Part shown: positions 28,110 to 43,348 of the stretch, piece by piece
Position numbering within the stretch: the stretch's first letter is position 1
How the letters are laid out: the number at the start of each line of letters is the position of its first letter
From: Balanoglossus misakiensis
Taxonomy: Eukaryota > Hemichordata
NCBI GenBank assembly: GCA_040954595.2
Contig: CM082598.2
Span: forward strand, 1,488,001-1,552,000
Reading direction: 5' to 3'
DNA: 64,000 nt
The notes under the pieces: generated by a model
Databases searched by the model: none
Seen by the model: only the letters and a program-made list of their open reading frames with translations
What the model was told of the DNA's origin: nothing
Position numbers and translations under genes: made by a program

Positions 28110-31100
28110 CACATACAAGCACACAAATGCGCACGCGTGCACACTCGTACAAACACACATGCACTAATTACCTCAGATAACATTGACCTTTCAAGACGAG
28201 CAATCAGTTCTGTAATCGCACACTTCTTCACGCAGTCCTGTCACCATGGAAATGGCTTATTCTAAATCCTCTTCTTAGTCCGAGTCTTTGAAGATGCATA
28301 TGTTTCCTAAAGTACAGTGATTAAAACTTAATTAGAACGCAATTTCTCTAAAGCTCATCCATTTTTTTCGGTATAACATTCTGACTCTGCAGTTGTCATG
28401 GAAACATGGGTAATTTAACAATTCAAATTATAGCTAGAGTCTTAGGTATATTTAGTGCCAGTGTCATTAAAATTCCACTTTGAAAACAGAAAGTGGTTCC
28501 AATTGAATTTCTCCCACTGGTGAATATACTTTAAAGACACATGTATGTTATTTCACAGTGCATCGAGAATAGCACTAATCTATCAACTGTCAATCACTCA
28601 CCTAGAGGACACAAAACTCACGACGCTCAGTAAGAATTTTTCTCCAGAATGTAAAACAGCACAATATCTGTTGAAGAAAGCAAAAAAGCAAGTCAAAACA
28701 TACAGTGTTTTCTATGGACACCTACAGTCTGAATTAAAGTAAAATTAATAATAATTAATAATAAAAAGTGATCACCATAGGCAGAAATTGTTTGGCTGAC
28801 AGGCCTGAACCCGTTCGAAGCTTTGACCATCTTACACCTTTGTCCCAGAAAAAAGGGTATTTCAGACTACTGTAGACTATACACTCACTACAAAAAGGTC
28901 TAACTTAAATTCACAATTTTAAATCATTTGACTTAGAAGCCAGTATTGTGGAATTTTTTTCTCAAATTTTTTATTAGGTTCTCCTTTTTTACATCAAAAT
29001 TGTTTTCTTTATTATCAGTAACAGGTTTAAAAATTAGCTCATTCTCAACATCTTTAGTAGAAAGGGGGAAAAGTTTCCATGGATGATTGACAGTGTTGGT
29101 AAGATAAAATTGAATCCAAAAAATCTTTATTACTGTCATCATTTAAATTATCTTTTATTATCTCAATAAATCTTCTGAGCCTGCCTTATCTCTTGTAAGT
29201 AAACCAGTTAAATTCTTTCAAGTACTTTATTAATTAAGAGTGAATTTGAGAAAACTTTTTCCCCATTGACAATCCATAGGGTATTTTTAAAAGCCAGTTA
29301 GGGAGTCCATTCCATGATCAACTGTAGCCTAGCTAGGGGTCCCTTCTTGAAAGTTACCTCGTGTGACCTTTTGACCTAACGCAATGTACATATAATATGA
29401 AGAAGACTCTTAAGTCTGTCTTTTTGGAGTTTTATCCAAGAAATTTGCATTTGAATTTATACTAAAAGTTCGATTGGAGGGTTTTCAACAAAACTGAGAC
29501 TGCACAGCCGCCCGGCACAGCCGAGTGCGATATAGACGTGATATCGCAGTGTAACTTTCAATTCCCAAGAGTCTGATTGCTTGTACGTAAACTGTATCAA
29601 ATTCAACGTTAAACCTAATTTGCTACAAGTTTGCTATGGGAAGCTGTTTAATAAAACAATGCGAAGACGATTTGGCAATCGATGCCATTTGCAACTTTAT
29701 CCGCAAATCACTGAAATCAACACATGTATTCAGTTTTGGGCCAAAAGCACACAGGGACGGTAACTTCTATAGTAAACTTACCATGTGTGTCTCTTCTGTG
29801 TTCGAAACATCCATCCCGTGCTTTACTTCAATTGGTATGTCTCTAAATGATGACTGCGGAAAGAATTGAACAATTATGACTAAACAGAACAGTAGCAACA
29901 GAATTTGCATGGTTACACGTTTTCAGCAGATATGCCTTGTTCTTTTATCTGTAAATGACTATAACTTTCGATTTTCTGTGCATATTGCAGTATATTTCTA
30001 TGGCAAATAAAATCACATTCATACACACTCGCTCCTTATTTTCCTTTTACTCCTGGTTATGGCCCTTACCTAAAATGGGGAAACGAATTTCTCTAATAGT
30101 TTTTCTCGTCACGTCAGTCAACGGATGCTGTTTGCGTGTCTTGACGATCTTCCGTGGTATTTTTAGCTCGGTACTATCTATGCACTCTGTTGAGTTGAGT
30201 TATGCCTGGCCAGACACAGACAAAAAAATGGCGATGGGGTTATCAAGAGATGCACTTGCTGACCAGAGACGTTTTCTACCTCTCTCTCTTTGCTTGCCTA
30301 ATTCGCCAAGCTTATTTCGCACAATACGCAAGGAAAGGCACCGTATACATAATACTTACATCAAAATCTGAAACATCAATGTTTTGTACGTGTTTTGCCG
30401 GATCATAAACAAGATGGTATCTACACTTTGTAAAGGTAAACAGAACCTCGTGTGTCTAGTCTAGTAAGGTTGTTTTTGATTAGTCAGTTCCTTTGTAACG
30501 TCACTCTTTACAGGAGTTCAACAGGTGTGCAGTGCCCAGCTTATGATCTAAGGGTAGGCGCCGTACATTGGCCGGTGAAGAGACTATGCAAAATAATATT
30601 GGCGCAGTCCTGAAACATGTCTGCATCCAGCGGACTTTATAACAATGAATGATGCTCTTTCAATTCACACGGGTAATCCGTTTCATAAGGATGTCCTTAC
30701 CTTTAGAAAGAAGATTTCATTCTTCAGTTTTGAGGGATCCCGTTGCTTTTGCTAAATCTGCAGCAATAGCGTGCATCTTTTACACTGACCTGTGTTAAAA
30801 TGTGGATAAATACATCACCAGTAAACAAATGTGGCGTACTGTCTCACTTCTTCACAGCCAGGCTATGTTTATTTCGGTCAGGGGCGTCGACCTTTGGGAG
30901 ACTACGCAAGCCGATGCGACCTTGCCAAGCCAAAAGATGACAATCTCATCTCACAATTCAGTTGTCAGCACAAACTACTATGCATGGACAACCTTTACTT
31001 GTCGCCTGCTCGCCATGCGATGCTAAATCACAGGGGTAGATCCGCAAGTTGGGATGTGCACACATCCTATGTTTACCTCATATATTACATTTGACTCAAC

Positions 31101-32054
31101 CACGTGCATCACGCAACTGGGTATTCAACATGACATCATGAAAATAGCACAAAACGGTCCCCTGGGTCTGAAACTAACCTTAAACCTATATTCTCTCAAC
31201 ATCCATTGGTCGCTTGCTACCCCAAACTAAGAAATTGTGCAAATTTTCAGCCATAATGCGTGGAACCGGGCGGCTATGCAGCAGACGAAAAATTCAGACG
31301 GCATGACGTATAGCATGCGCGCGCATACCATGTTTATTTACCTGTACATAACGCGCGCCTGCAAATACGCGCGCGTACGTAAACAACAATCACTAGGGGA
31401 CCGCAAACGACGTAAAATTCCAAAATTACAAACTGAAGCCAGTTACATGCTTGCAGTTATTATTGGCTTTGAACTTGCGCGAGAAAAAAAACCGAAAGCA
31501 TAAATTACAGCGCCACCATGAGGCCAACAAAAAAGGCTGAGAATTCCACGTTTTCAGTGTCCCCTCTGTTTTTTGTATCAATGGTATCTGACACTATTCA
31601 TGCTGTTTGGTTCCATGGCTAAAACATCCCATGAAATCATGAAATTCAATGAGATTCCCACAGGCTAATGTATGAGGGAGGGGTGGGGGGTATGCATTAG
31701 TACAATTACACACAGACACAGTATCATAGTTTAGAACGATGTACTTTGTTTCATTCTGTGTTTCAAACCTATTACAAGTGTCTACAATACAATTTGGGAT
31801 CAACTGACATTCACATCTTCTCCTCCAATCACAGAAAGGGTTGTACCACTATCAAAATAGGGGTGGCTTTAGGCACAGTGCGGAAGAAAGGCAGAAGGCC
31901 AGGAAACTTTCCATGCAGTAATTTTGTAAAATAACATCACTTGTAGCAATTCTTGCTATAATTTGTATGTGAAACTTTTGTACAACAACACAAGGCTAAC
32001 TTCTGTGCCATGGTCATCTTAGTATTATGTAGAATATAAATACAAATCATAGTT

Positions 32055-32123
32055 CTACTCTATAGTGGTCAAATCTCTCCATAGAAAACAATACCTTTGG
32101 ACTGAACCATTGTGGTGAAAGGG
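32055..32123 (+). mobile_element. TTAA-flanked mini-element, truncated copy
   Basis: It carries the right half of the family also seen at 37321, 46193 and 48990: TTTGGACTGAACCATTGTGG then GTGAAAGGG, followed by TTAA. The left end is degraded. Confidence 0.6.
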
Positions 32124-34459
32124 TTAACCGAGCCTATAGACACAAACTTCTAACCTGCTACAATTTCTCTCTTCAGATATGACTACTGGTAGTATCGAAA
32201 CAAACGAAACCCAACTTAATGATCTTGACAATAAAAGATTATAATGGTTCAATGGCAAACACAGGCTCATTGAAATGTAAATAAACAATGATGAGACGAC
32301 AGGGTACTGCCAGCCTAGGTGTAGACTGAAGGTCTGAAAATTTGCAGTTTCCAGATGATATAGCTTCTCTGAAAATTTGCACTTTCTGTTACAACTGTCA
32401 CAGCTCCGTACAAAAACTGGGCATTGTCACAATGATCTACACCTGATCTGTCTCTCAGCCGAGCCAGAGTTACTCTATCTCTGTCATCTACTTTGTCCAA
32501 CTTTGACAAACACAAATTTGAATTTCCATAACTAACTTACTAGATCTTAAGTTACATATCAGACATCACGTTAGAATATTTGTCAAGTTTTATTCTTTTT
32601 CGAAACACGTTTCAGAATTTTCCACACGTTTCATTCCCAGCGACACACTTCTCATTTCCGAATGGCTTCATGAGATTTACAACTTATTTACAAGAAAAAC
32701 TACAACAGTAAACATCAGCTGATCCAGTCAAGCTACTCTATAAACCTCATGTTTAAATCTATTACTATTACTTACCCTTTTTTTCATATAAAACAGTACA
32801 AGTTAGATAATATAAATAATTTGCATATTGTTAGTCTTCTGAAATGTTTCAAGGATCATAAATATAGTCAGGTTCTGTCATACAACTGCATGTTAAAAGG
32901 GTTGCAAATAAAGCTACATCGAGATTCTACAATTCATGAGGAAATACTGAGCTGCTACTTGCAGTTTTTTCGGCCTCAACCCTGAATAGCGCCCATATGC
33001 AACAAGATATGATTTTAGTTTGGAGCTTTTTTCCTATCATGTGCCAATATTTGTACAGATTTTTTTACAGTTTTATCTTGTTTGATTTCAGCCAAACATC
33101 AACCTGTATTTTATGCAGAAAGTGATCTGACTGGTGGTTTAAACTCATATTTTCATTGACAGGCAATACATAACATACAAGGCAATGCTGTGGTTTGTAT
33201 GTGATGTTTGTCCCGCTTTCTTGAATTATGACAATTAACAATTCAGTATAACCTGAACGAGCACTCTGCAATTTAAAGATTTCAGATTGTGAAACCTCGC
33301 TACATCTTGCTGGTAGAAGAAAAAAATTAAAAACAACTGTTGCAGCATTGTGAACTTCTAATGCATACATTGGTATAAACTGACCGCTATGGATTGCATT
33401 GCAAAACCAATTAAGAAACAACCCCAATGCTGAGAAGTGTGTCCTCCAAACAAGCCTGATTTTTCAAATACTTTGAGCCAGTAGAGAATTTCCCGAAACT
33501 TATTTGTGGCAGCCCACTACCTTTACAGTATTATGGCTATTTTTTGCATCACCAGCGACTCTGCTGAGAAAGAGGCATGGCATTTTGGCTTAGAGGGCAC
33601 ACTGCTGCTACCACTGTTTTCCAAAAGAGATCGAGTTGATAAAATACAGAAATGCTCTTCATCCATAATAATCCTGCACAAAGGGCAGAAATCAAGCATT
33701 TGAGGCAACGACAAGAACCTGAACAGCCTTACACAGCTGATGCATATGTACAAAGTTTCTTCTTCTGTTTATTTTTTTTTATATAAATAATGTAAACCAC
33801 ACCCAAAATATCAAGATGATGTTTTTTCCCTATGTATGTCAATGGTTTTATATGGTCAATGATTCCTCTGGTGTTTCATTGTGCTCTGCTATGCAAGCTG
33901 GGAATGATCTGAAACCATCTTAAAACAAAATTGTCCATGGTTGGTCGATTTCATGACATTATATACTTGTCAAACCAATAGGCAAATTTGTACCATCCAG
34001 CATGCTGCATGGCAGACCCACACAGTAGTTCAAATTAATCAACTTTTTTGCATGAAAACGTAACAAGTGTGAATGCAAGGTCTTGGCAGTGCATGGAAAT
34101 GAAACATCATAGGATCACTGTTGATTATTGCCCCTCTACGTACTCTGTACAAACCCTGATGATGTTACTCATGTGGGTTAGACTATGTACTGAAAAACAG
34201 GGGTGACTGTCTGATATAGTCGACTATAAGTTCCATTAGTGTGACCTAGCTTCTAACATATTACTGCTGTGTTGGTCAACTAATTTTTTAGTTTCGAAAT
34301 GAAACTCTCAATACTGATGTGAAACAGGGATGTGATCATCCCTGTTTTGCTGATGCCCCTCTGCGAGGTGTCTTAGCACCCCTGTAATGTCTTAATGGAA
34401 TGACCCATCGAAAAAAAATGCTTGGAATATACCACGTGAAGGACTGTGGCAGGGGGGTT

Positions 34460-37512
<3,053 letters not shown>

Positions 37513-37533
37513 TGTGTTTCTCTCTTTCTAAAT

Positions 37534-40417
37534 CTGCAAACAAATATAACAGAACAAACATAGCATTAGTCATACCACTGGATCAATTGTGATGTACAGT
37601 AAAACCTGTCTAACGGGGACTTTCCTAAACTGGCTTTTATGGACAGGTGGCCTTTATAGACAGGTCAATTATGTTAACTGCACAGGGACTGTAACAATCA
37701 CTAAATTAAAGTTCATACATACTGTAGCCGTGGAGATGATACATGATGGCAAAAACAAGTCAATGAAGAAATGACCGACTCTGAACCAGAACCGTCAAGG
37801 GTACGCATGCATGCAAATACTTAATTTAAATACAAAGCCTTTCTAATCAGATTCATTGCATTCCTGAGGCTTTGACCTACATTGTTATTGTATTGTAGTA
37901 TTACAATGTACTGTGTACACACGGACATCATGTTGAGTGGAAATGAAGCTAAACACTGTCCACTGCTTTGCTCCCATGGATTTCAATGGTAAGAGCAGCG
38001 GGGAAGTGTGAATTACTAAAACCGCATCCTTTTTCATTGTTTGTCTCGTGATTCAATGCTGATTTCCTCAGCAATGGTTTTCCTATCAGCTCATCTTCTC
38101 ACTCAGGACTGGAGCTTGCAAATTGATTATCAACTGTTTTGTTTTGCATACCCATCAAGTGGGTAAACAAAGAGGTTTCACAAACAACAACAGTCAAAGA
38201 AGATTGGCACTGTGTACATCCACAGTGGGTCAAGGCCAGCCCAGCAGTATAGGTATTGTTAATGAGGTTTGACACGTACACACAGACAGTGATACATCCT
38301 ATGCCCTACTTACATACAAGGAAGTGAAGTGTGCTCTCTTTGACTGTTGTTGTAAAATTGTTTGTCACTAGGGCTGTAATGTTTTGGTATTTGTAGTTTG
38401 GGGCATCACAGCCCAGTGGCCAGAACAGTGGACTTCAATATTTTCTGTCATGTTTAATCATAGAAATAAAAATTGTGGAAGTATGCATGAACATGATTTA
38501 CAGTAATAGGCATGTAGGTTAGGACTGTATTAGTGGAGAACTTCAAAGGTTTCCAAACACACAAAGTATGCAGGCTAGATAGAAATGCACAAAATGTTCC
38601 TTGCCTTAGAAGGAAATGTTGGTCATGGACATGATCAGTGACCTCACAGTATTTCAAATACAAGGACATGATAAATGATTGTGTGCATTGACCTTGTCAC
38701 TCATTGGACAAGATCTTGCATATTTTTATTCCATGTCATTACGCTGTTTTGCAACAATGCTGACTCAACGTGGAGTGATAACCTGATTAGTCTATATCGC
38801 TGGGGTCATGTTCTTTATCATTAGAACAGAGATTTCGATCTTTTCGCACATAAGTGCTACAATCTGCATGTGAACTATATAAGAGCTGGGAGGTATTTTC
38901 GATGACGACACAAATATATTTTTACTGCTATGCCCAGCTTCCAGTGTCCGTCTGCCAAGACGTCACATCGGCCAAGCATGATTGTGTTTACGCTATAAAC
39001 GTCACGTATATATTATTACTCACTGAGTTATCATCGATGAATTTGAAGGTGATATCGGGTCGTGTTTTTACACAACCGAAGACACAGACTGGTTAGCGTT
39101 GAATCTTTCTGGTTACCGTAGGAGAAACTTTTCATAGCATAGGTTCATCGGAATTGGATAACGACGATAGTAATCGACATCCCCCGAATCATGCACCATG
39201 TACATTACAATCTGGGCTACCGTACTGCGACGTAATATCTACTGCACACCCCCAAAACACGTCAAAATACCAATATTGCCAGACGACTGACGGTCGATTC
39301 AATGGTCTGTTAGACCCTACAGATACCACATTACCTCTACGTGATATTAAAATCAAATACTTACGAACACTTCAAATTTCTGAAACGAATTCTCGCGACA
39401 CTGGTCACGGTGACGCCATCTTGGATACCTCTGGCGCGATGCTTTGTGGGATAGGGACTGTGTCGGTAAGTTTCGGATTAGTTCCCGAAGACCCGAAGTG
39501 ACAGGCGTGTCCCTGGGCCAAATGCATTAAAACGCCTTACATCTATACACAGTCCATCGTGGTATAACTGGTCTCATCTTAAGGCCTAATATCCACAACA
39601 AGGAAGGGAAGTCAAAAGCTTTGCTGATGATAAAATAGTATGATTGATAAACATCAAAATGCTAAGGATAAGAAACTGGACTCAAACCGAAATGTACTAA
39701 ACTGAGGTACATTATTTGAAAACTCTTATTATAACCAGTAAAATTGGAACTCAGTCATTGCCAAACTCAACGAAACATCTTTAATGTCTTCATGTGCAAT
39801 TTATGTCCTGTGAGAAATCTAAGTTATGCGCAGTGTCGGTACGTCACCCCTGGGCCTGTTTCTAAGTTATGACACCATGACAGCTCTCAGTGATAAGTTG
39901 CGACAACGCACGCACGTAGGCACTTGCAGGACCGGCCCAAATCTCGGGTAAATGAATTCTGGGGCCGGTCTATGATACCGCAAACAATAGCAAGATAAAT
40001 GTAGTATAGCAAACTGGTTTGCATACATTGACATATCTATCTACGAACAATTCGTTTTTCTGATCGCTCCATACCTGTCTCCGGGCAACGGGACAATGAC
40101 GACAAAGGCCGGGCAATGAGCGTGGGCTTCTAACGGGGATGACGGGGTCAGAGGGTTTAACATTGTTCAAATACTTGTGTGTGCGACTAAAGCATTGTAT
40201 ATCTGCGGGTCCATGTATATAGGCGACCGCGTGGGAAGGGCATACGCACCTATGTCTTAAAACCCGGCCGTCGCGTCACTGAGTCCTGATAATTGCAATT
40301 ACACGCTCGGCTTTGTCTCGACTATCATGGACGGACGCGCATCCAGCTGAAATATCGCGGATATGCCGATTAGGCCTAAATCTTATCGGTGACACAGCTG
40401 AGGAAAATAGGCCACAG
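37534..40417. other. Spacer between divergent BTBD10 and 41618 gene
   Basis: This interval should hold the 5' ends of both BTBD10 (minus) and the gene at 41618 (plus). A donor-like CCACAG/GTAAGT at 40417/40418 could end a plus-strand 5' untranslated exon, and the sequence before it (about 39890-40380) is relatively CpG-rich, with blocks such as GGCCGGTC and CCGGCCGTCGCG. A second donor-like GTGTCG/GTAAGT occurs at 39469. I could not place a transcription start with certainty. A truncated MITE lies at 37595. Confidence 0.4.
37595..37695 (+). mobile_element. Truncated MITE, TACAGTAAAACCTGTCTAA end
   Basis: The left end matches the intact element at 23110 for its first 19 bases, but the interior (GGACTTTCCTAAACTGGC, TTTATAGACAGGTCAATTA, CACAGGGACTGTAAC) matches the copy at 35465. 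The right end is degraded. Confidence 0.6.
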
Positions 40418-41561
40418 GTAAGTTACTAAGCACAACAGTTTACAATAGATTTCGTCTGCCTCTGTAACCAGTGACTTCGTGACACAGTGCAAATCTTCTA
40501 GTGGTAGGCCTATACCACAGACTGACCCTCCGGACAAACTGTCACTGAAATACTCCGAATCCTGTATATTGTTTGCAAACTGAACAAACTGTACAGCGGC
40601 AACACAACTTTAATCTACTTTGGGCAGTGTAAAAAGCGTCTAATCGCTCTGCACGGTTGACAACTGTCGCTGACAGTCAATTTACCGTCTCTCCATATTA
40701 TATTCTCTACGTACAGCAGAATTTGGCCACAAGCCAAGATGTATTTCTACGTTTTTTAGCGACAACCTGGTGAATCCCTGAAGTTATAACACAAATCTTG
40801 ACTTATGCTGCCTGCCCTGGTCTCCACCGCGCCATTGGGCCAAAACCACGTCTTGTTGAATAAGCCAAGTATTAATTTTCCTGTGCAAACCCAGCCATAT
40901 CAAATTAACTCTGGGAAGAAAGGTTATTGTTAAACAGCAATTATTTAATCGGTATGTTTACCCGTAACGTAAAGTCCAAATCCCTTTGTGTCCGCGCAAT
41001 CAGAACACAGCTTTACAATTGTTCAAGCAACGACCACTGTTACTTTTTTCAGACCGCGAGATATTTCAGTAATTTGTGGGATTCAATTATGTTCTCGACG
41101 GCCAAAGTGGAAGACGCAGTCGCGCCAAGACGAACGTTTATCAAGGGCGCTGTTATATTGACACGCATAATGTTCTTTCCATGGCGAGGATCGAGTGGAC
41201 TCAGCTATGCATTGAAACTTTGTCACGAAACATGTCAGAACATGTTTTGTTTGGAGCATATTCAATACGTTTTCTCTATGTCGATTGATTTCATTGTTTG
41301 CAGTCACATTATACGACCCCGTTTATTTCTTTGGTGGCCATATCTAGCATTGCAGATTAGTCAAAGTTCAATCCTTGAAAAAAAATACTTTACTACGAGC
41401 ACACGCAAAAAGTTATTACATGCGTTTGGCTGACACACAGAGAGAGAGAGGGGGTGGGGGTGTGATTTCAACCAAATAGAACGTTTGACGGAGCGGGGAC
41501 AAAATTTAAAAGACAAAAAGTTAAATGCGAACCACTTATACCAATTTCTCTTTTTCTGTAG
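40418..41561 (+). other. Probable intron in the 5' untranslated region
   Basis: The donor CCACAG/GTAAGT at 40417/40418 and a strong pyrimidine tract with acceptor (TTTCTCTTTTTCTGTAG, ending at 41561) bracket this stretch. The acceptor lies 56 bp before the chosen start codon at 41618. Frames inside the interval show no domain. The pairing of these two sites is inferred. Confidence 0.4.
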
Positions 41562-41617
41562 TGAAAAAACACAGACTTTCTGCCCAGATAATTAAAGACT
41601 CCCATCCGTCCGACAAG

Positions 41618-43348
41618 ATGATGCTGCGACAAGCTTCGATATCTTCGGATATCATCGCGTCCGTGAATCCTCAACACCCGGCAGGGGGACACGAATCCGG
41701 CCGCAACATGCGCGTCGTAACCATCGAGAAACCAATCCTGATTTGGAACGGGAATCTTGAGGGTCTCTACTACAGGGCTGAAGATTGCTCAATGGATATG
41801 TATTTGAATAAGTATACTTACATGAAGGGGGATAGGAGAATCTACTCTAAGCGACACATACATGAGGTTCTCCAGGAAATCTGTATAAAAGCCAGGTACA
41901 AATTGGATGACTCCCTCGATATGAAAGAAAGAGGCGATGGTAATCTTTGTGTCGCTGCTTTGGGCGTGATAGCGGAGAAAAGAGCGACGGAGCGGTCAGA
42001 CTCGCAGCTGGTGTATCTGTGCGCTCCCGTTACCATGAAACAGAACGGCGGTCGGAGCATGAAATTAAGCGTCAAATCCGAGCCCGGTCTTGCCCAGAAC
42101 TGCAAAGAAGCAGTGTTCTGCAACAAGCAAGAGTTGGTGGAAATCAGAGACGTGTCTGACGACCCAGAATTCTACTTTGTCGGTCGGGACAGGGCCCTGG
42201 CTACCCGGATTGAGAGGTTGAAACGGCGCATGACGAAAACGCTGATGAACGATGAAGAAGATAAGTCAGGGGAAGATGGAGATGATCTTGCGAGCGAGGA
42301 TCGTGACGATGAACCGGTCGTTTATGAGGAACATCTCTCAGAGAACGAGATTGAAGAAGGAAACTTTCTGACGGACAGTTTCAAATCCATGGCGCTTGAT
42401 GATAGCTGGTACACAAAGAAAGCTATCAAGGATTTTATCAAGCAGTTGCCGAGAACTGAATTCAGAGAATCGGCTGATATCGTCAAAGCGAAGTGCTACG
42501 CAGGGAGATTTAGCGACTCTGGGTTATCTTTCTTCATGGTCAACGGTGAACAGCTGAAACATTTCTACCAGTCTGAACAGTGGTTCTTAGAGGCGTTGAG
42601 GATGAACCCCGACCTGCCAGCCGAACTCCTACGAGAATATAAAATCAATCCGGCGAAATTTGAAATACACGCCATCATGCTTGAGATACACAGCGAACGC
42701 GACATCTGCGGGAATTGTCAAGACCATTTACACAGCTTAATAACCGACAAATCTCCGGACAATGCCATCAGAGGCGGGTTCAAGAGCTCCCTGCAGAGGT
42801 GGGGGTACAGTGTCCACTGCGCTGATCTACAAATCGGTGTGCGCGTGTCTTCACGTATGAGCAACAAGTCGGGTGGCGAGCAACAGAGAGAATGCGGTTG
42901 TCCGGACAAAGTGCCGAGACCGTTCCCTACAGAAGACACGGCAGTGCAAGATCTTATGCAAAATGGCGTCATCCTGGCACATCGGTTTGTACCGATAGCT
43001 TTCTACGACCGACAGGGCAGCAAACTCCCCGCCTGCGCCATGACAGACTGCAAGACCTGCATCAGAGACGAGAAAAACTTTCTGGTGGAGATCGGCAAGA
43101 AACTGCAAGAGATGATCTTGACTTCCGGAGTGACTGAAAACGAAGACGCCGAGGGGGAGAAAACCGTCGTACTGGACGTTCGAGACGATGTACTTGGAAA
43201 CACCAGGCACGCATGCCCATCTTCCACAAACACATTTTGTTCGTACAACTCATTGACGGCCTATGCCAGACTGGATATCAAGACAAAAGTCTGCAAGGGT
43301 GTTAAACTATACCTCACCTCATACACAACAGATAAAGTTAGTCCGTGA
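41618..43348 (+). CDS. Deaminase-fold-like protein, single coding exon
   Basis: 576 aa from the first ATG (tandem ATGATG) after a strong splice acceptor at 41560-41561; the frame is open 31 codons further upstream, but that part crosses the acceptor. I do not recognise a named family. Residues about 210-260 are strongly acidic. The middle has a strand (GLSFFMVNG), then a helix QSEQWFLEAL (Q318, S319, E320), a strand and cysteine pair LEIHSERDICGNC (C364, C367), then a helix and a further strand. This order matches the H-x-E and C-x-x-C zinc motifs of the cytidine-deaminase superfamily, with the zinc-binding His replaced by Gln and the catalytic Glu kept. Other Cys clusters follow (CAMTDCKTC near residue 480). 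Activity is uncertain: it may be inactive or use another ligand. It ends TGA; a possible donor 12 bp earlier has no in-frame partner exon that I can find. Confidence 0.75.
   Translation: MMLRQASISSDIIASVNPQHPAGGHESGRNMRVVTIEKPILIWNGNLEGLYYRAEDCSMDMYLNKYTYMKGDRRIYSKRHIHEVLQEICIKARYKLDDSLDMKERGDGNLCVAALGVIAEKRATERSDSQLVYLCAPVTMKQNGGRSMKLSVKSEPGLAQNCKEAVFCNKQELVEIRDVSDDPEFYFVGRDRALATRIERLKRRMTKTLMNDEEDKSGEDGDDLASEDRDDEPVVYEEHLSENEIEEGNFLTDSFKSMALDDSWYTKKAIKDFIKQLPRTEFRESADIVKAKCYAGRFSDSGLSFFMVNGEQLKHFYQSEQWFLEALRMNPDLPAELLREYKINPAKFEIHAIMLEIHSERDICGNCQDHLHSLITDKSPDNAIRGGFKSSLQRWGYSVHCADLQIGVRVSSRMSNKSGGEQQRECGCPDKVPRPFPTEDTAVQDLMQNGVILAHRFVPIAFYDRQGSKLPACAMTDCKTCIRDEKNFLVEIGKKLQEMILTSGVTENEDAEGEKTVVLDVRDDVLGNTRHACPSSTNTFCSYNSLTAYARLDIKTKVCKGVKLYLTSYTTDKVSP

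Larger units (their letters stand above)
25678..34459. other. Intergenic region between SYT12 and BTBD10
   Basis: No gene is supported in this 8.8-kb stretch. It holds an intact MITE (27897-28109), a truncated TTAA element (32055-32123), CA/CG-rich microsatellite tracts near 27555-27605 and 28110-28160, and a CpG-rich patch near 31310-31385 with repeated GCGCGC. The longest open frames (for example 29955-30371) have no recognisable domain. The part nearest BTBD10 presumably includes that gene's 3' untranslated region. Confidence 0.5.

Noticed and set aside
39154-39501. 115-codon plus-strand frame with an internal donor-like GTAAGT
   Set aside because: No domain, and joining it to the acceptor at 41561 gives an immediate stop. 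It could at most be untranslated exon sequence.
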